A DNA stretch of 64,000 bases from Camillea tinctor (GCA_022578605.1 MU394101.1:200669-264668), one strand, 5' to 3'. Shown: positions 33,008-46,103, numbered from the stretch's first letter. Translations and numbers: made by a program. The notes: a model not told the origin generated them from the sequence alone.

Positions 33008-35971
33008 CTCCAACTATTTTCTCCTTTTTCTTCTCTCCAAATCGTCTTTTTTTTTTGGGTCTTCTCTTCTTCTTCCTTTTCCCAAACACCGGTTTCGTCG
33101 CCTTGCTTGTTGCAGGTGGACCGCGGCTAGACAACTGCAACGGTAACTACCTACGTACAAAGCTCAGTGTGCCCACAAAGTCCTAGACCACCTAACTCAT
33201 CGCGATTCGTGACTTTATAGCTAAGCGCAAATCGAAAATCGAAAATGAAACGATTCCAAGTAGGTTTGAATGTCGATCGTGAACTCTGCTTGCTTTTTCT
33301 TTTTGCTTCGTGGCGGGAGGTACGTGTAAGTGGGTGGTGCGGGTAGGTATCTACCTATTAAGTATTGGAGGTAGGTAGATAGATAAAAGATGGAAGGTTT
33401 AAAGAGTGGATGTGCGTCAGTGATCAGTGACGTGAGCGGCCCAGTAAACCCAAAAACAAAAATATAAAAGCTATAGAGGAGGTATTTGTCTCCGGAAATC
33501 CTTTGTCGCGAAGATATGCGCAAAGGCGTAAAAGATGCTTTGATCGGTCTGGATGGTTGAGCGTGGCCGTCCGAACGACGGGAACACAATTCTACGGTCG
33601 ATTGGGTCGATCGGGGACGCAAGTCTAGTCTATTTCACAGCCAGTGGTACAAATTAGGGGGGAAAAAGCAAATGTACACTAAAAGCAGGTACATATGGAG
33701 ATAAGTGACGATGGTTTTCTATACGTCGAAATGTGTGTATACAATGTATATAAAAGTGTGCGAAGGGAAATAAGTAGATGGGCAGGTGTTAGAGGTTGAG
33801 TGGTTGAGTGGGTTTGTTAGAGAGAAAGAAAATGAGAAAAGAAAAGAAGAAAAAAAACTACAGAAGGGGGATGGATGATGAGGCGGTGGTGGTTGAGTGA
33901 CGGGTTCTGTTGATGACGATGCGGACTTCGGGTCGGTTGATGCTAAAGCAAGGCCACATTACCTACCTACCTACCATCCCATTCCATGCCATCCGCTGTC
34001 CTGCTTCTGGCCTGCACCCATTTCCAATTGCAGTTCTCGCCAACCCTCTCCTAAAAAAGAACTCCGTGACAAGCAAGAGCAGAAGTGGATGATCGATCAG
34101 ACCGGCAGTCAGCCAGTCAGAGGCCAGATCCAAACTCTACTCCACAGCTCTAGAACCCCCTGCATCCCTGTCCCCTGGTCTCCGGTAGTCCAATCACACC
34201 TGCTGGAGAGTCCCGCCTGCTTCTGATTGGCTACACCCGGACCCAGCGAGCAGAAGTGGACCCAGGTACGTACCCCGTTCTGTCTATTATAGAATCTCGA
34301 CTTACATCCTGATAATATGTAAGGCTGTTGGTTTGTGCTAATGGACCCTGTCTATCTATCCTATCATCGTCGAGCAGTCTGTCTTTGCTCCTTTAATGTA
34401 TAATAGGCACATAAGTATGTTAAGTATGTAGAGTAAGTGATTACAAACTGAACTCATATATATATAACCTCTTCCAAACCTACCTTACCTATTTGCATTA
34501 CATATGTACATGCACCACCTAGGTATGATTTATCTTTTTTTCCCTACCGCTACCGGGCTTGCTATGTATAAGTAAGAAGTAAGTAACCTGAGTTGAGTAG
34601 CAGTATTGGAACTCTACGGACGGGTCGTTATTCCGGGTGATTGCCTGCAGCAGGGGCGCGGCAATGTCGGTGCACAGCCGCATATCACACAAGCTTGAGC
34701 CTTGCCCCTTTCGGCGTTAGACAATGGGAGCGTAGAACAGGGCTGCATTCCAGCTCGTGCTCACTAATAAACTTGCTTACCTGTTCTTCTTCCTGTTCGC
34801 TCTTTTTTTTTCTTCTCTTTTATGGTAGTACCTGTGCTCGCGCCATTTTCTTTCCTTGGCTGGCACATGGCACTATACTATACGGGGAGAAAAAAAAGAG
34901 AAGTGAAGTAGGTTCTTCCCCTCCCTCCCTTAGCCAATAGCAAATGACCCAATGAAGATGCAAAACAGCTTAAGGGGAAAACATCACGATAACTTCTTAT
35001 CAGCCAGACGTATACGGCTGCCAAAAATTAGCCGCCAACAACCAAAAGAAAAAAAAACCAAATCAGAACTACCTAGAATCAGAACCAGAACCAGAAAAAA
35101 AACCGGACAAGCCACGAGAAGAACCACGATTGAACTGTCAGATGCAATGCATATTAATATCCATGTTTCCACTCTCCGATTGGGGATGAAGATCAAAGTT
35201 AGATCGATGTTATTAATAAAATCAATATGTCAATCATCATTCAGGTGACGAGAAGAGATGAGATGCACACACGCACATGCACATACCACACACACCTACG
35301 CTATAGAGAAAAGTGGGGGTTCCTATATACGCGTAAAATACGAAGTCTTTCCGAATGTTGTGTGCTATGGGGGCCGCAACTGGTTAATAAGCGGAAGTCC
35401 TACCTAACCTAGTAGTATAGCGAATCCGTTAGGTCCATATAACTCCGCAGGAGTCATCACATGATTCACCAAGTTGATAGCCAGACATGTAGCTAATAAG
35501 TCCACTATAGGGGGAAGGGGAATTAGATATAGAAAAGAAATCCCAATCAATGGCATTCTGATACTAACACACTACTTTGGTTTTTTTCGGGGGGTTTTCA
35601 ATGTTTCTTCCTCCCTTTTTTCGTCTTTTCGATGTATACTGTTTCTCTCCCCCTCCCTTTTCTTATCACTTGACTAACTCCTCCAAGTACAAAAACAAAA
35701 AAACAAAAAAAGGAGGCCCATCTTGCCCCCGTACTCGAAAAATCGATAAGTAAATGAATGAATAGAAGCGAAAGTACATTATGGATGTTTAACATTATCA
35801 TTCTCCTCCATCCTTTCCTCCTCATGAGTCTCTAGGTCCTTGCACCCACTCATCCCCCTTCCTGCATCTGATTTGCACGTTGTAGTAGTCTGGCGAGCAC
35901 CCGAGGGGGAAAGGGACACAAAAGAACGAACAGGCAATTGTCAAGCGCCACAGGTCAACTCACCCTGCCCA
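33008..35971. other. Intergenic region
   Basis: A 3 kb spacer upstream of INO80. It contains ACCT tandem runs (about 33958-33974), several ACCTAGGT-type motifs and A/T tracts. Short open frames (33897-34226 plus, 34952-35248 plus) carry no recognisable protein signal. Confidence 0.5.
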
Positions 35972-37909
35972 TCAAACCATCCCCCACCCCTTCCACCAGC
36001 TCTTCTTCTTCTCACTTCCACTTCCACTTCCCCCTTCTCCGTCTCCATCCCCATACTTATACTCCCCGCCGCCTGGCGGGTACGTAGTCGGGTACTCCCC
36101 TCCTCCTCCTCCCCCAACCACCACGCCCGTCGTCGTAGTGATGAGCGTGGTAGGCGGTGCGCCCGTGGGAGTTGTCACGAAACACGTCGACCCGCTGCCA
36201 TACCCGCCGGGGATGCAGGTCGTGGACTGTGGCGGGGGAGGGGATGGCGAGGAGGGGGTGGGAGGGTAAGAAGAAGAGGGAGGGGGAAGGGGGTGCGAAG
36301 TAGGAGGAGGGGAGGGATAAGAAGATGAGGGAGGGGGAGGGGAAGAAGGAGGAGCGGGAGGGGAAGAGGAAGAAGGGGGAGGGGTAGGAGGCGTAGCGGG
36401 AGATGAAGGGTAAGAAGAAGGAGGAATGGGAGGGGAAGAAGGCGGAGTGGAGAGATAAGAAGAAGAAGAAGGGGGAGTAGGAGGTGAAAGCGGAGGCGGG
36501 ATGCTGCTAATGCTGCCCGTGTAGGACACCGCGTCCGTGCTGGCGGTCGTGTAGATCACCGGCGTAGAGGAGGTGTACGGGATAGTTATGATGTAGGTGC
36601 TTGTGCTGGGCGACGGGGGCGGGATAACTATTGTGCTGGTGCTGGTGCTAGGAATTGGGGGAGGGACGATTATCGTGCTGCTGCTCGTGCTGGGTGGCGG
36701 CGGGATGACCACTGTGCTTGTGCTGGGGATGTACGATGTCGGCGGGATAGTCACTGTGCTAGTGCTAGGCGGCGGTGGGATGATCACCGTGCTGCTGCTA
36801 GACGGTGGAGGAGGGATGACTACCGTGCTAGTACTAGGAACGTACGATGTCGGCGGCACGACGACGGTCCAGCACGTTGTGGTGGAAGAACCTCCGTATA
36901 CTGGCACTACTAGGCAGCTGGTGTTGCTTGTAGGGGGCGACGGTGGGCGCGTAGTGATGGAGGTGGTTGGAGTCAGGTAAGTGACCGTAATTGTGCTAGA
37001 GCCGGTTATTGCCGCCGTCGACGATATCCCATAAATGGAGGAAGAAGGAGGGACAGTAAGGGTTGAGGTTGAGTAGCTGACCTCGGGAGGTGTTGGGTAT
37101 AAATCAGTGATCGTGGAAGTGGAAGTGAACGCAGGGGGGGTGAATGACCATGTCCACGAAGAGTTTGTGCTACCAGGGTAAGACCATGAGCTTGAGGGGA
37201 CTGTCTCGGTATAAGTGCTAGTTGTCACGGTGGTGGTGTTCGTGGCATAGTTCGATGAGACAGCGGTGCCTGGAGGGATAGAAATTGTAACAGTCGTTGG
37301 TACAGTGCCGGTTTCAGTTGTAATTCCGTATGTTGTAGTTGAGAAAGAGCCCGTGGGAGGGATCGTAGGCGAGCTACCATATTCAGTAGACGTAGTTATG
37401 GTGGTAGAATTATTAGTGCTAATAACGAGTCAGTATTTATCTTCGCAGTAAGGACTTCTAAGCCATGTGCAACTTATACGTACCATGTACTGGTCGTGCT
37501 TGAGGTCGAGTATCCTGTCCCAGAGGGCGTGGTCGGGATTGATGCGTATGTAGATGTACTAATAATTATAGTAGAGGTTGGGGTATAAGTAATAGTAGTA
37601 TTACTCGGTGGAGGGGGTAGGGCCAATGTAGAGGTCGACTCCAAAGGAGAGGTTGAGTAGGAAGACCCGGCAGTAGAAGGCCAGGACCAAGTTGAAGCTC
37701 CAGAACATCCTACTGTCATTGTGATCGTGGAGGCTGCACAGCCGCTGCCACAAACTGTGACTGTAGTTGTCACAGTCTCGGGCTGGAGCTGCTGGGGATA
37801 GGCATGAGCGAGAGAAGTTCTAGCATAATGTTAATAAGATATCAACAAGAACGTGGTACTAAAGAGCTTACCCCAAGCCCAAAAGGGCCAAGCGAGTGAG
37901 GACATGCAT
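35972..37909 (-). CDS. Secreted Ser/Thr/Pro-rich mucin-like cell-wall protein
   Basis: Exons (minus) 37909-37872, 37819-37484 and 37418-35972 join in phase to 606 aa. The N terminus MHVLTRLALLGLGTSLAHA is a signal peptide, formed only after splicing. A short Cys-containing region follows (TVTVCGSGCAASTIT and VGCSG). The body is Ser/Thr/Pro-rich with many potential O-glycosylation sites. The central part holds about seven copies of a 10-14 residue module of the form STSTVVIPPPPS. Next comes a Ser-Pro-Pro region, a second Cys segment (TTCIPGGYGSGSTCF), a Gly/Asp-rich acidic stretch, and a basic aromatic end (EKKKSWWKGWGMV). No GPI-anchor hydrophobic tail is seen. It is probably an extracellular or wall-associated glycoprotein; the family is not recognised. 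In the genome the Pro/Ser part makes a long polypurine plus strand. Confidence 0.8.
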
Positions 37910-38024
37910 GGCGAATAGACTCGAAGTGCTGATGCTGTAGAGAAACGAATGTAAAGACGTCTACCTTGATGAGGTTTCGAGTTTTCGAGTTAACTTGAAC
38001 TGGATTACATCCCCTTTATAAAGG

Positions 38025-38030
38025 CCCTTC
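38025..38030 (-). promoter_or_regulatory. TATA-box-like element of the mucin-like gene
   Basis: TATAAA on the minus strand lies about 116 bp upstream of the ATG at 37909. Confidence 0.45.
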
Positions 38031-41000
38031 CAGCACTAGCAGATCTATATTGAAGTTGTTTGCGCCGGCACACAGCATCTGCTAGTTTCCTAGAATGATG
38101 AGGCCAGTAACTATCCGTCAGGGTCCCAAGGTATGTATTCGTATATCTCATACAGATATAGGCCCATGCAACATGCCGACGGGACGACCTTGACTACATC
38201 AAGGATTGAGATCATCATCGATTTACATCGAGAGAGCACCGGCAGATAGGTTATATCTCGCTTCTTTCTAAGCCACAGTCGTGCAGTGGCTTCAAGAACA
38301 CGATCTCATCGTCATTATTTATCTCAAACAGGAAACCGGGAGACGAGGTTCATAATCCCTCTCCCGTTAGAAGATCCATAGATTTTAGTTGCTGTCGTGT
38401 TTTGCGGGCAAGCATCTTTCCTATAGGGCCGACATTAGGCATATTGCCTTTTTCAAATGAAAAAGTACCAAAACCGGCATGTTAGGACTAAGGAGGAGCT
38501 CATCTACGAGGCAATGAATCGCAAGAGGATATTTGTCGAGCGTTAGGAAAGGCTAGAGTAGCAAACGAATCACCCAAGTAGGCTAGTCAGTATTTGCACA
38601 AGATTACATGATCCACACCAGCAAGCAGTTGATATCTAGCTACCATGGGTAGTATTAGGCATTCTTTGGTTTGGCAAGACTACCACTCTTAGTATGGATT
38701 GACAACCGAGTACAAGACGCGGACAGACGCAGAATGTAGCGAGCCGTTGCATTGCCGGAGCTCATTGCGAGTCAAAGCGTAGAGAGAGCAAGATTAAGGC
38801 AAAGACAGAAAATCTGCTAATAAAGGAGGACAAAGGAAAGAAGAAATAAGGTTGATGTATGCAGTAGTATCTTACAGATTAATGACCCTTGCGTATAGAG
38901 TGTGACTACATGTGTAGTCTTTCAGGGGTAAGCCTTACATATCGTGGGTATGCTTCGCAGGTGCTGGGTATGCAACACCCCGAAGTTGCACAGAAGAAGT
39001 ACGAGAGACAAGTGGCACGAGACAGGTTATCAATCTGAGTCAAAGAAATACTTAAAAGGCAATTAGGGGATCGATATGTCAGAAAAGTGGCTGCATTTGA
39101 CCGACTAATCCTGGGAAGGTCTCCTTGGGGCTATCTTGCATTTACATAGGTATGTAGTACACGGGTTCTCAAGAGATGGCCTGGCATTTCCATGATACAT
39201 GAGGAGCCTTGATTGGATTCTCGGGACGACGCCTTCTTTTAGTCACCATGGAAGCTGAAAATTGCCCAGACCTTGAGGATCATGTGTGTGAAACGTTCTC
39301 ACCAAATAGTTTGATCGTGGTTAAATACGGACTACACAGCCTTATATCTTCAGTTCATCCCAAGACAAGATCCAGAGTGTCTGGCGTAACTATCTACCTG
39401 ATATTCCCCTAAACTTAGTTTAAAGTTGTATCGCGTGATTCTTGTCTTCCCAACGATGTAGGTCTTAACTTGTCGCAAGAGCCGTGATACTTTGTATGAC
39501 AAGTTTGAATACAGTAAAATGGTCTGCGTAATCATCCTTTTGCTCGAAAACTGAGAAGGGGGGAAATATTTCTACTTCGTTTCTACGTACTGAATAGAAC
39601 GGGTTGTGAGTTACAGCTCACTCTTATTATGGGCTTGGAATACTACACAACAGTTACCATATTCAAAACTTGTGTGTTTTATCACTGATACTCCCTTGAG
39701 AACATGCATTTACTATCTATGCAATTAATTACTTCGTTGATAATGGCAAAAACATAGCTTCTTAGTTATTTTCGTAAATATTTTGTTAAAGGTTCGATAT
39801 GTTAATGTGGATGATCATAAAGTTCCTAATACAAGCATGATACTAACGGCTATTGTTTCCAGAATCAAGGAAAGAGTATTTGAACTATATGAGCTAGGGG
39901 CTGTTGTGATAGACGCACAGCATCGAGTCTTCTCATTTGCAGGGGCTCTTTGCATGCAAGTGACACATGCATGCTAGGTACGCTTAATCGCGAGGTAGAT
40001 TACCGGGAGAGCTGAACATTGGATGATACCATGGTATCGAGTAGAAAGTGGTAGGTATTTGAGCACATTTCCTGTGAAATCTCGTATTTCAACAATTGTG
40101 CTCTCAGAAAGGAGGAGGAAACTAGTGACCAAGTGAGAGTCTAGCTTCATATAACTACTTTATCGTTTCTCAGGTTAAATATATATTTTATTTACATCAA
40201 TATTTTCACATTTCCAAGCTACGGAAGTAGTAGTTGCAAAGAGGTTAAGTAGCTCATGTTGCTGTTCCCTCTGAGCATAATTCAGGCCTTTATATATTTG
40301 TATCCTTTCAACCCCTAGAGGGCGAAGGGATAACTAGACGTATTGATTGTGCAATCTAGGGAGAATATTGCTAGCTAAAAATAACGTGAGGGGGTTGGAA
40401 TTGGAGTAGATTTTCCACGCTATAAATCCTCTAACGTAGCAGAGTCTAATAGCCAGACATTTTCCACGTCATGTCAGTATTTGATAGAATAAAATACCAC
40501 ATCACAGAGCCGTATTGTTCCGAGTTATTAGCAAGCATTCTAGGTGCAACATGAACATACTATGCTGGGCTATCGAGTAGCTAAGTAAGACACCGCCACA
40601 CAATAATGCATTTAAACATTAACAGTTAGTTTAAAGGGGGGATAGTAGGTACCTAATGTATAACATATTATTCCGCATTGCATAGTTCACACAGCTCTTG
40701 TGTTTAACTATGCATATTTCGTCAAGTATAGACAGAGTTGATGTGCATGTCTTTCTTTCCAAGTGGCACTCGGGGTCTATATCCACAGAAGAAAGTCTGT
40801 AGAGAAGCCGTATTGGCTAACCTGGATTATTGTCCGCCTTTAGCCTTCACTGGTCGGGAATAATGATTATTATAATCTCCCTGCCTATCTACCTAGCTTC
40901 TTAGATATCTAACCTATTTGCTAAGTGCAATATGATACCACTTGCCAAGGATGTGACGCTGACATATGATAAATCTGATATACCTAGATACCGTCCATAC

Positions 41001-41605
41001 GAGGCATTCTAAAGAACTGCCTTGCATATTAACGATTTTCTTACGAATGGTAAAGAGACGCTTAATCAGGCAGAAACGAGCTTTTGTAACTTCTTCATCA
41101 TTCTCATATCCAAGTACGTACTTATACACGGTGATATGCTTCTCTAAAAACCTTGTAACCTATATAATCTCAACAACCTTATACCGTACCCATAGGTTAA
41201 AGAGCCAACTCAAAGGTCTAAGAGACATATGCAATAGTATCTTGTATTACTATGATGAACTCAATATTCTATATAAAACCACCTGGCTGATATGCACGGT
41301 GTTGAAATGCCAGTACTAAGTAAGATACTCATTAATACGAGTAGCTTAAGATATAAACCGAACATGTTCCTTTGACATCCGTGGCTGCAGCCAAAAATCA
41401 GCCTTTCTGCAGCCAATCGGCGACAGTAATTCGTTACCTCTCATCTCAGCCTACCATACGAATCTACTTCACTAATGAATATTTGAGGCTTGGGTGCTAT
41501 GTGCTGCGGGGTCGTGATATCTTCAGACTGCCATCTTTCAAAGTGAAAGCCTTAGTCTTGTTATTCTGAATAAACTCCTATTATCCTTCTCACATTGCGC
41601 AAGAG
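38031..41605. other. Gene-poor AT-rich region
   Basis: About 3.6 kb with low GC content and no supported gene. Open frames such as 39783-39977 and 40966-41319 (plus) are rich in Ile/Tyr/Leu from AT-rich codons and show no domain. It may include decayed, possibly RIP-altered, sequence. Confidence 0.5.
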
Positions 41606-43417
41606 ATGGACCCATTGTCGTTAACCATAGCGTGTATCACGCTTTTAGATGCCGCCGCCAAGACGTCTTCTGGGCTCATCGCGTTTGTACGTGGTTGCAT
41701 GAATGCGAGGGGGGACTTGTCCAGAATCAAGAGCGGGCTTTCGGAGTTATCCATGGTCCTCGAACTATTGAAAGAAAACGAAACTATCAACGGAGAAGAC
41801 ATACCAGAAAATATCAAAACACAGACACTATCCCTCGTCAAGAACTGCACTGCTGTAGTAAGAAAGATCGACAATGTCCTCGAGAAACACAAGGGCAGAG
41901 CGGGTGTTGTGAATTGAGTTGCTACTGGGAAAGCCGAGGTTGCAGGTTTACGCACTGCTCTAGAGGCTCATCGTCAATCACTAAACATGGTCCTCGACCT
42001 GATGGCAGTCACGATGACCAGAGCAGTGAAGGAGAATACGACTGCTATTCGAGCGGATCTTGTCGATATTATGCAGGATATGAGCCATATCACATTAATA
42101 ATACGAGAACTCACAAGTCTTCGAGCTCAGGTAGGCAGGGACACAAGAGTCCCCGGAATACCTGGTCACGTCGACATCCTCCAAAGATATTTAGACGATC
42201 TCACTTCGTATGCCGAGACTGTACATGACGAAGTAATATGGTATGACTTAAATTTAGGGGATAGAACACCCACCAGAACAATCAACCCAGACATAAATTT
42301 GGACATGCGGGGGCCTTCGAATAGCAGAGGTGTAGCTTCTGACAATATGATTACGGCGGAAGACGCTACGGTATCCTGGTTAAACTCTCTGGATCCGGTG
42401 CATTTGGCTAGAGGTTTCCATGAAACTCCTGATTTGCCTCCAGATATTTACGAGCGGAGAGAGGAAATTCAACCGCCTTCAGGCAATGACAAGGAAGATA
42501 ATCACGCAGAATTTCCTGCTCAAGTTGCGGCGTCACGCCCCGCTTGGATAGGCACAGAGACATTAGATATATCAAAGACGAAAAGGGTAGCAATCACAAT
42601 GATCGGGAGAACCTCGTCTGGGATAACTGATTTAGTTCGGTAAGAAATTCTCAAGTTGTGCTAGAATAGAGGGATATTAATAAATTTTCAACAAAGGAGT
42701 TTTACTCTAGGGAGAGCCACAAGCGTAAGTTACTCAATCTCTACCTTTCAACATCGCCCTGGGGCAAGAGAAATAAACAAGGAGAAAACCGAAACTGAAA
42801 GATAGTTTAGATTAATCACCAGCACAACTACCATGGTATATCTCGAGCATACAATACGTCCCTTGAGTTGAAAGGGAAACCAATAGACCTCGAGCTCTGT
42901 GTTGCGAACAGTCAAATCAACAGGTCCTCTTTTCGAGGCCAAAATGATAGACATCCAGAAACTGACGTCATCATGATTTGCTTCCGAGTCGACGATGAAG
43001 ATTTTGTTTAGATATAAAGATTTTGAACATTTTATAGAAAAAGTAAGGACAGCCAATTACTCATGTGTTAATCAAGTTAGCTAAGGTGTGCGAATAGGTA
43101 AGGAGTTGCTTCTGCCCTGCTCAGAATACAAAGACAAAAAATGCTCCTCGTAGGTACGAAGACGGAGTTACGCAATGACTTCATAGCTCGATGGGAGCGT
43201 CAACAAGGGAGACAACGCTACATGACACAGGATTATGTGAGTAATTATATATGCTATGTATCTGGGAAGTCATCTAAATTAATACAGGATTTGTTCTTAG
43301 TTAGAAGACACGTGTAGGAACGTCAAAGCTCAAAAATATCTTGAATGCTCTATAGCTAAGGGGCAAGGTGTGAAGGAGGTTTTAAAATATGCCTTAGAAT
43401 TGGCTGTCAGGGGTTAG
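41606..43417 (+). pseudogene. Relic of a STAND/HeLo-like N-terminal domain fused to a Rho-type GTPase
   Basis: The frame starting MDPLSLTIACITLLDAAAKT is typical of the N-terminal domain of fungal STAND/NLR-like proteins (HeLo-like/PigL_N type). It runs in one frame to 42639, broken only by a TGA at 41915-41917 where a Trp would fit (RAGVVN-stop-VATGKAEV). After about 340 codons a Rho-family GTPase domain follows in pieces. Its G1 is KRVAITMIGRTSSGIT, with the P-loop Lys replaced by Ile. A switch I/beta2 region reads AYNTSLELKGKPIDLEL, and the G3 DTAGQ motif is lost. Next come HPETDVIMICFRVDDEDF, G4 MLLVGTKTELRND and a G5-like region KYLECSIAKGQGVKEVLKYA, with a stop at 43417. Likely introns are 42640-42714, 42725-42810 and 43237-43300. 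A 19-bp insertion near 43006 and at least one further frame change disrupt the domain. It probably does not encode a working GTPase. Confidence 0.72.
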
Positions 43418-45895
43418 AGAGGAACAAAGAAGATTCCTGTATATACAAGGTAGATAACAGCGATATCCGTAGTTGTAGTTTAGGCTCCTTGCACAACAAC
43501 ATATTGATTACCTGAGCAATGACTTCAAACGACTATACTGAAGAATGCTATCTGCGAGGGACATTTTGTCGTTTGTGGGAAGATTCATTGCGATTTAGGG
43601 TCGATAGTCATGAATGTCCTCTTAAATGTTCATTTTAAACTACTGCTGTTTCTTTAGTTGGTGCTCTAAGATTTATAGGAAAGGTTTAAGTTGGATTAAA
43701 GAGGTTCTATGAATCACATGTGTTTATCCGGCCAAATACGATATCGAGTTACAGACTATAGGTATGTCACAACGGGTCAAGAAAGGGCTTAAAGTACCCA
43801 CGATGTCGTGCGGGAAACCAGAACTACAGCTGCCTACTGCATCACTACTTAAACCCAGAAACACTCTGCGTTTCGTGTACTCCATGATATGCCATTTCTG
43901 ATAAGATCACAATTGTGTTTATACATGGTACTGCTGTAATTCTACGTGTCTGTTTATATGTTCAAGGTACCTGGAAAAGGAGATTGTTTGATGTGCAGAT
44001 GTACAAGTTCCTAATGACCGATGATACGGAGAAATAAACTCTATTTGTAGAAGGGACATGACTCAGTTCGAACCAGGATTATACGAGGGATTCCTACAAA
44101 CTTCTTTCCTACTTTATACTACATCGATGCAGTATAACAATACTAGACCTATATTCAAACTCCAGGCCTATATCAACTTTTACTAGTATAGTTACATCAT
44201 ACGAATAAACAATTCACCAAGATAACCAATCGTAACTTCATAGTTAGTAGGTCGGCGTAGCTTTGTTATACAGACCGGGGAAACTAGCTGTATAGATCCA
44301 GTGGTGATGTTTCACTCCGTCAACCGCGACAACGTATACAATAAGTTTAAAGAGCAAGGTTAGCCGTAGGTGTGACAGGGCTTTTTTCGTCTTATATCGT
44401 GCTAGGTAACGCCACCGGCGCCGCAAAGCACCCGCTCAGGAAGTTAGAAACCGGCTATCAGGTAACAATGGCAGGTCGCGGTTTTCGTCAGAATACGGGG
44501 TTAGACGCTGCTGTGCGCCCGAGAACAAAAGCCTAGAGCGTGATGTCGTGTCAGCATACCTGGAGGGAGGAGCCGGCAGTTTAGTTAAGCTTCATAGATC
44601 CATTTAGAGGGGAAAAGTTTTCTCCTGAGTATGCAATGTCACTTTCAACTGCAAGAGGGGAATCCACAAGAAAAGCAGTAATGGATATTCATACAATCAC
44701 TGGTATAAGTAATGAAAGGGAGTACATTGACGGAGTTCCTCCATTTCATAGAGACTCTAAAGTGTAATATTGCGTGAAATAGTTAGCTTCGAAGACTTAT
44801 CAAGTATAGACTGGGGTATGAAGACACGATTTTGTAATCGACAGAGAGGCCGATGTATGGAAGGAAATAGGGGCTTGCTAGCAAGATCCATGAATACGGT
44901 GAACAGCGTCTCGAAATATGTGGTTTTATACTTTCATCATATCTAATATTGGGTGGATGAATAAGCAAAACTAGGCTGAGGCTAATATCGTGTACTTGCT
45001 TTTTGGTCTTGATAAAATAGAAAAAACAAGAGAGGCAGAAGAGGTAGGGAAAAAGCCACCCGTCTTTAGGGCAGGCGGAATTGACATGAAATGAATGACG
45101 TCCTGAACTGAGGCCTCTAAACCAAGGGAGCTTCAAGTCAACCGTGGAAGTGAATACATTTCCCTAAACTGGGCACGATAGATTGTGTAAGCACGCGCCA
45201 TACGCGTGCTAGAATGTTGACAGCGCTAATATGAGTCGCGATGCTAGGGCGAAGTTCTATGTTATGTAGATGGTTTGTACGTGGATGAATTTCACAGAGA
45301 TGTACTCCTTGATCAGCGCAAATACATGCACAAGGAACAACTCATCTCATAGCGTGGCATGCGATCTAATTATCCTAGATGTCTGCTGAGAGCTGGGAAA
45401 TAGGGAGTGAATGAAGTTTCGGTGACAGAGTGTTAGACACTATCAGCTAGCTAGCACTAGGCGTACAAGTCGGTAAACGGAGAAGAAGCAAATAAGGTCA
45501 AATCAATCATTGCCGCATTCTCCAAAATGAGACCCCATTTGATTACTTGTGAACTACTACTGCACGGGCCGAGACAATCTTGATTACTTTGTTTTTTACT
45601 TTTTTCTTGGATCTTTGCGCTTGAGGCGATCTCGGGCACGGAAAGGAAGGCCGGCTGGGAAAACAACAGAGAAATACACTATGATGAGACGAGACATTCC
45701 GCAGGGCGGTCACTAGGACCTGTCGATCACCATCGGTAGCTCCCATTCCACCACCGAAAAGTCGGACTTTGAGGGGGAGAACTCTCAAGGGAGATCATCG
45801 CGGAGGCTTAGGGGGAGATTGAGAGTAGTAAAGACTTGTCTAGCGATGAGTGATGGACGAGAAACAGAGGCGCGTTTGCCAACTCCATCCTCGTG
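43418..45895. other. Gene-poor region and hydrophobin upstream region
   Basis: AT-rich to about 45450, without recognisable genes. The last 400 bp form the hydrophobin promoter and are more GC-rich. Minus-strand frames at 45457-45788 show no domain. Confidence 0.5.
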
Positions 45896-45903
45896 TATAT
45901 AAG
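45896..45903 (+). promoter_or_regulatory. TATA box of the hydrophobin gene
   Basis: TATATAAG lies about 200 bp upstream of the ATG and is followed by a CT-rich leader (about 45930-46080), the arrangement expected of a highly expressed fungal gene. Confidence 0.65.
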
Positions 45904-46103
45904 CCCGGTCGACAACCCTCCATCAGGTCTACTTCTCTCTCCTCCTCATCACGCTCTCAACACTCTCTTCTCATCTACAGCTTACAGCTCTTAATTCACT
46001 CATTCAAGACCAGCAACGCTCACTTGCTTCTGCTTTTAATAATAATTCCCAACCCGCTAATCTTTACCAACCTTTTCCCATCTTCCAAACCATATCCTTC
46101 AAA

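Noticed and set aside
42748..43056. 102-codon minus-strand frame that reads smoothly
   Set aside because: It is antisense to the Rho-like blocks; the plus-strand reading matches a known family and the minus strand does not.
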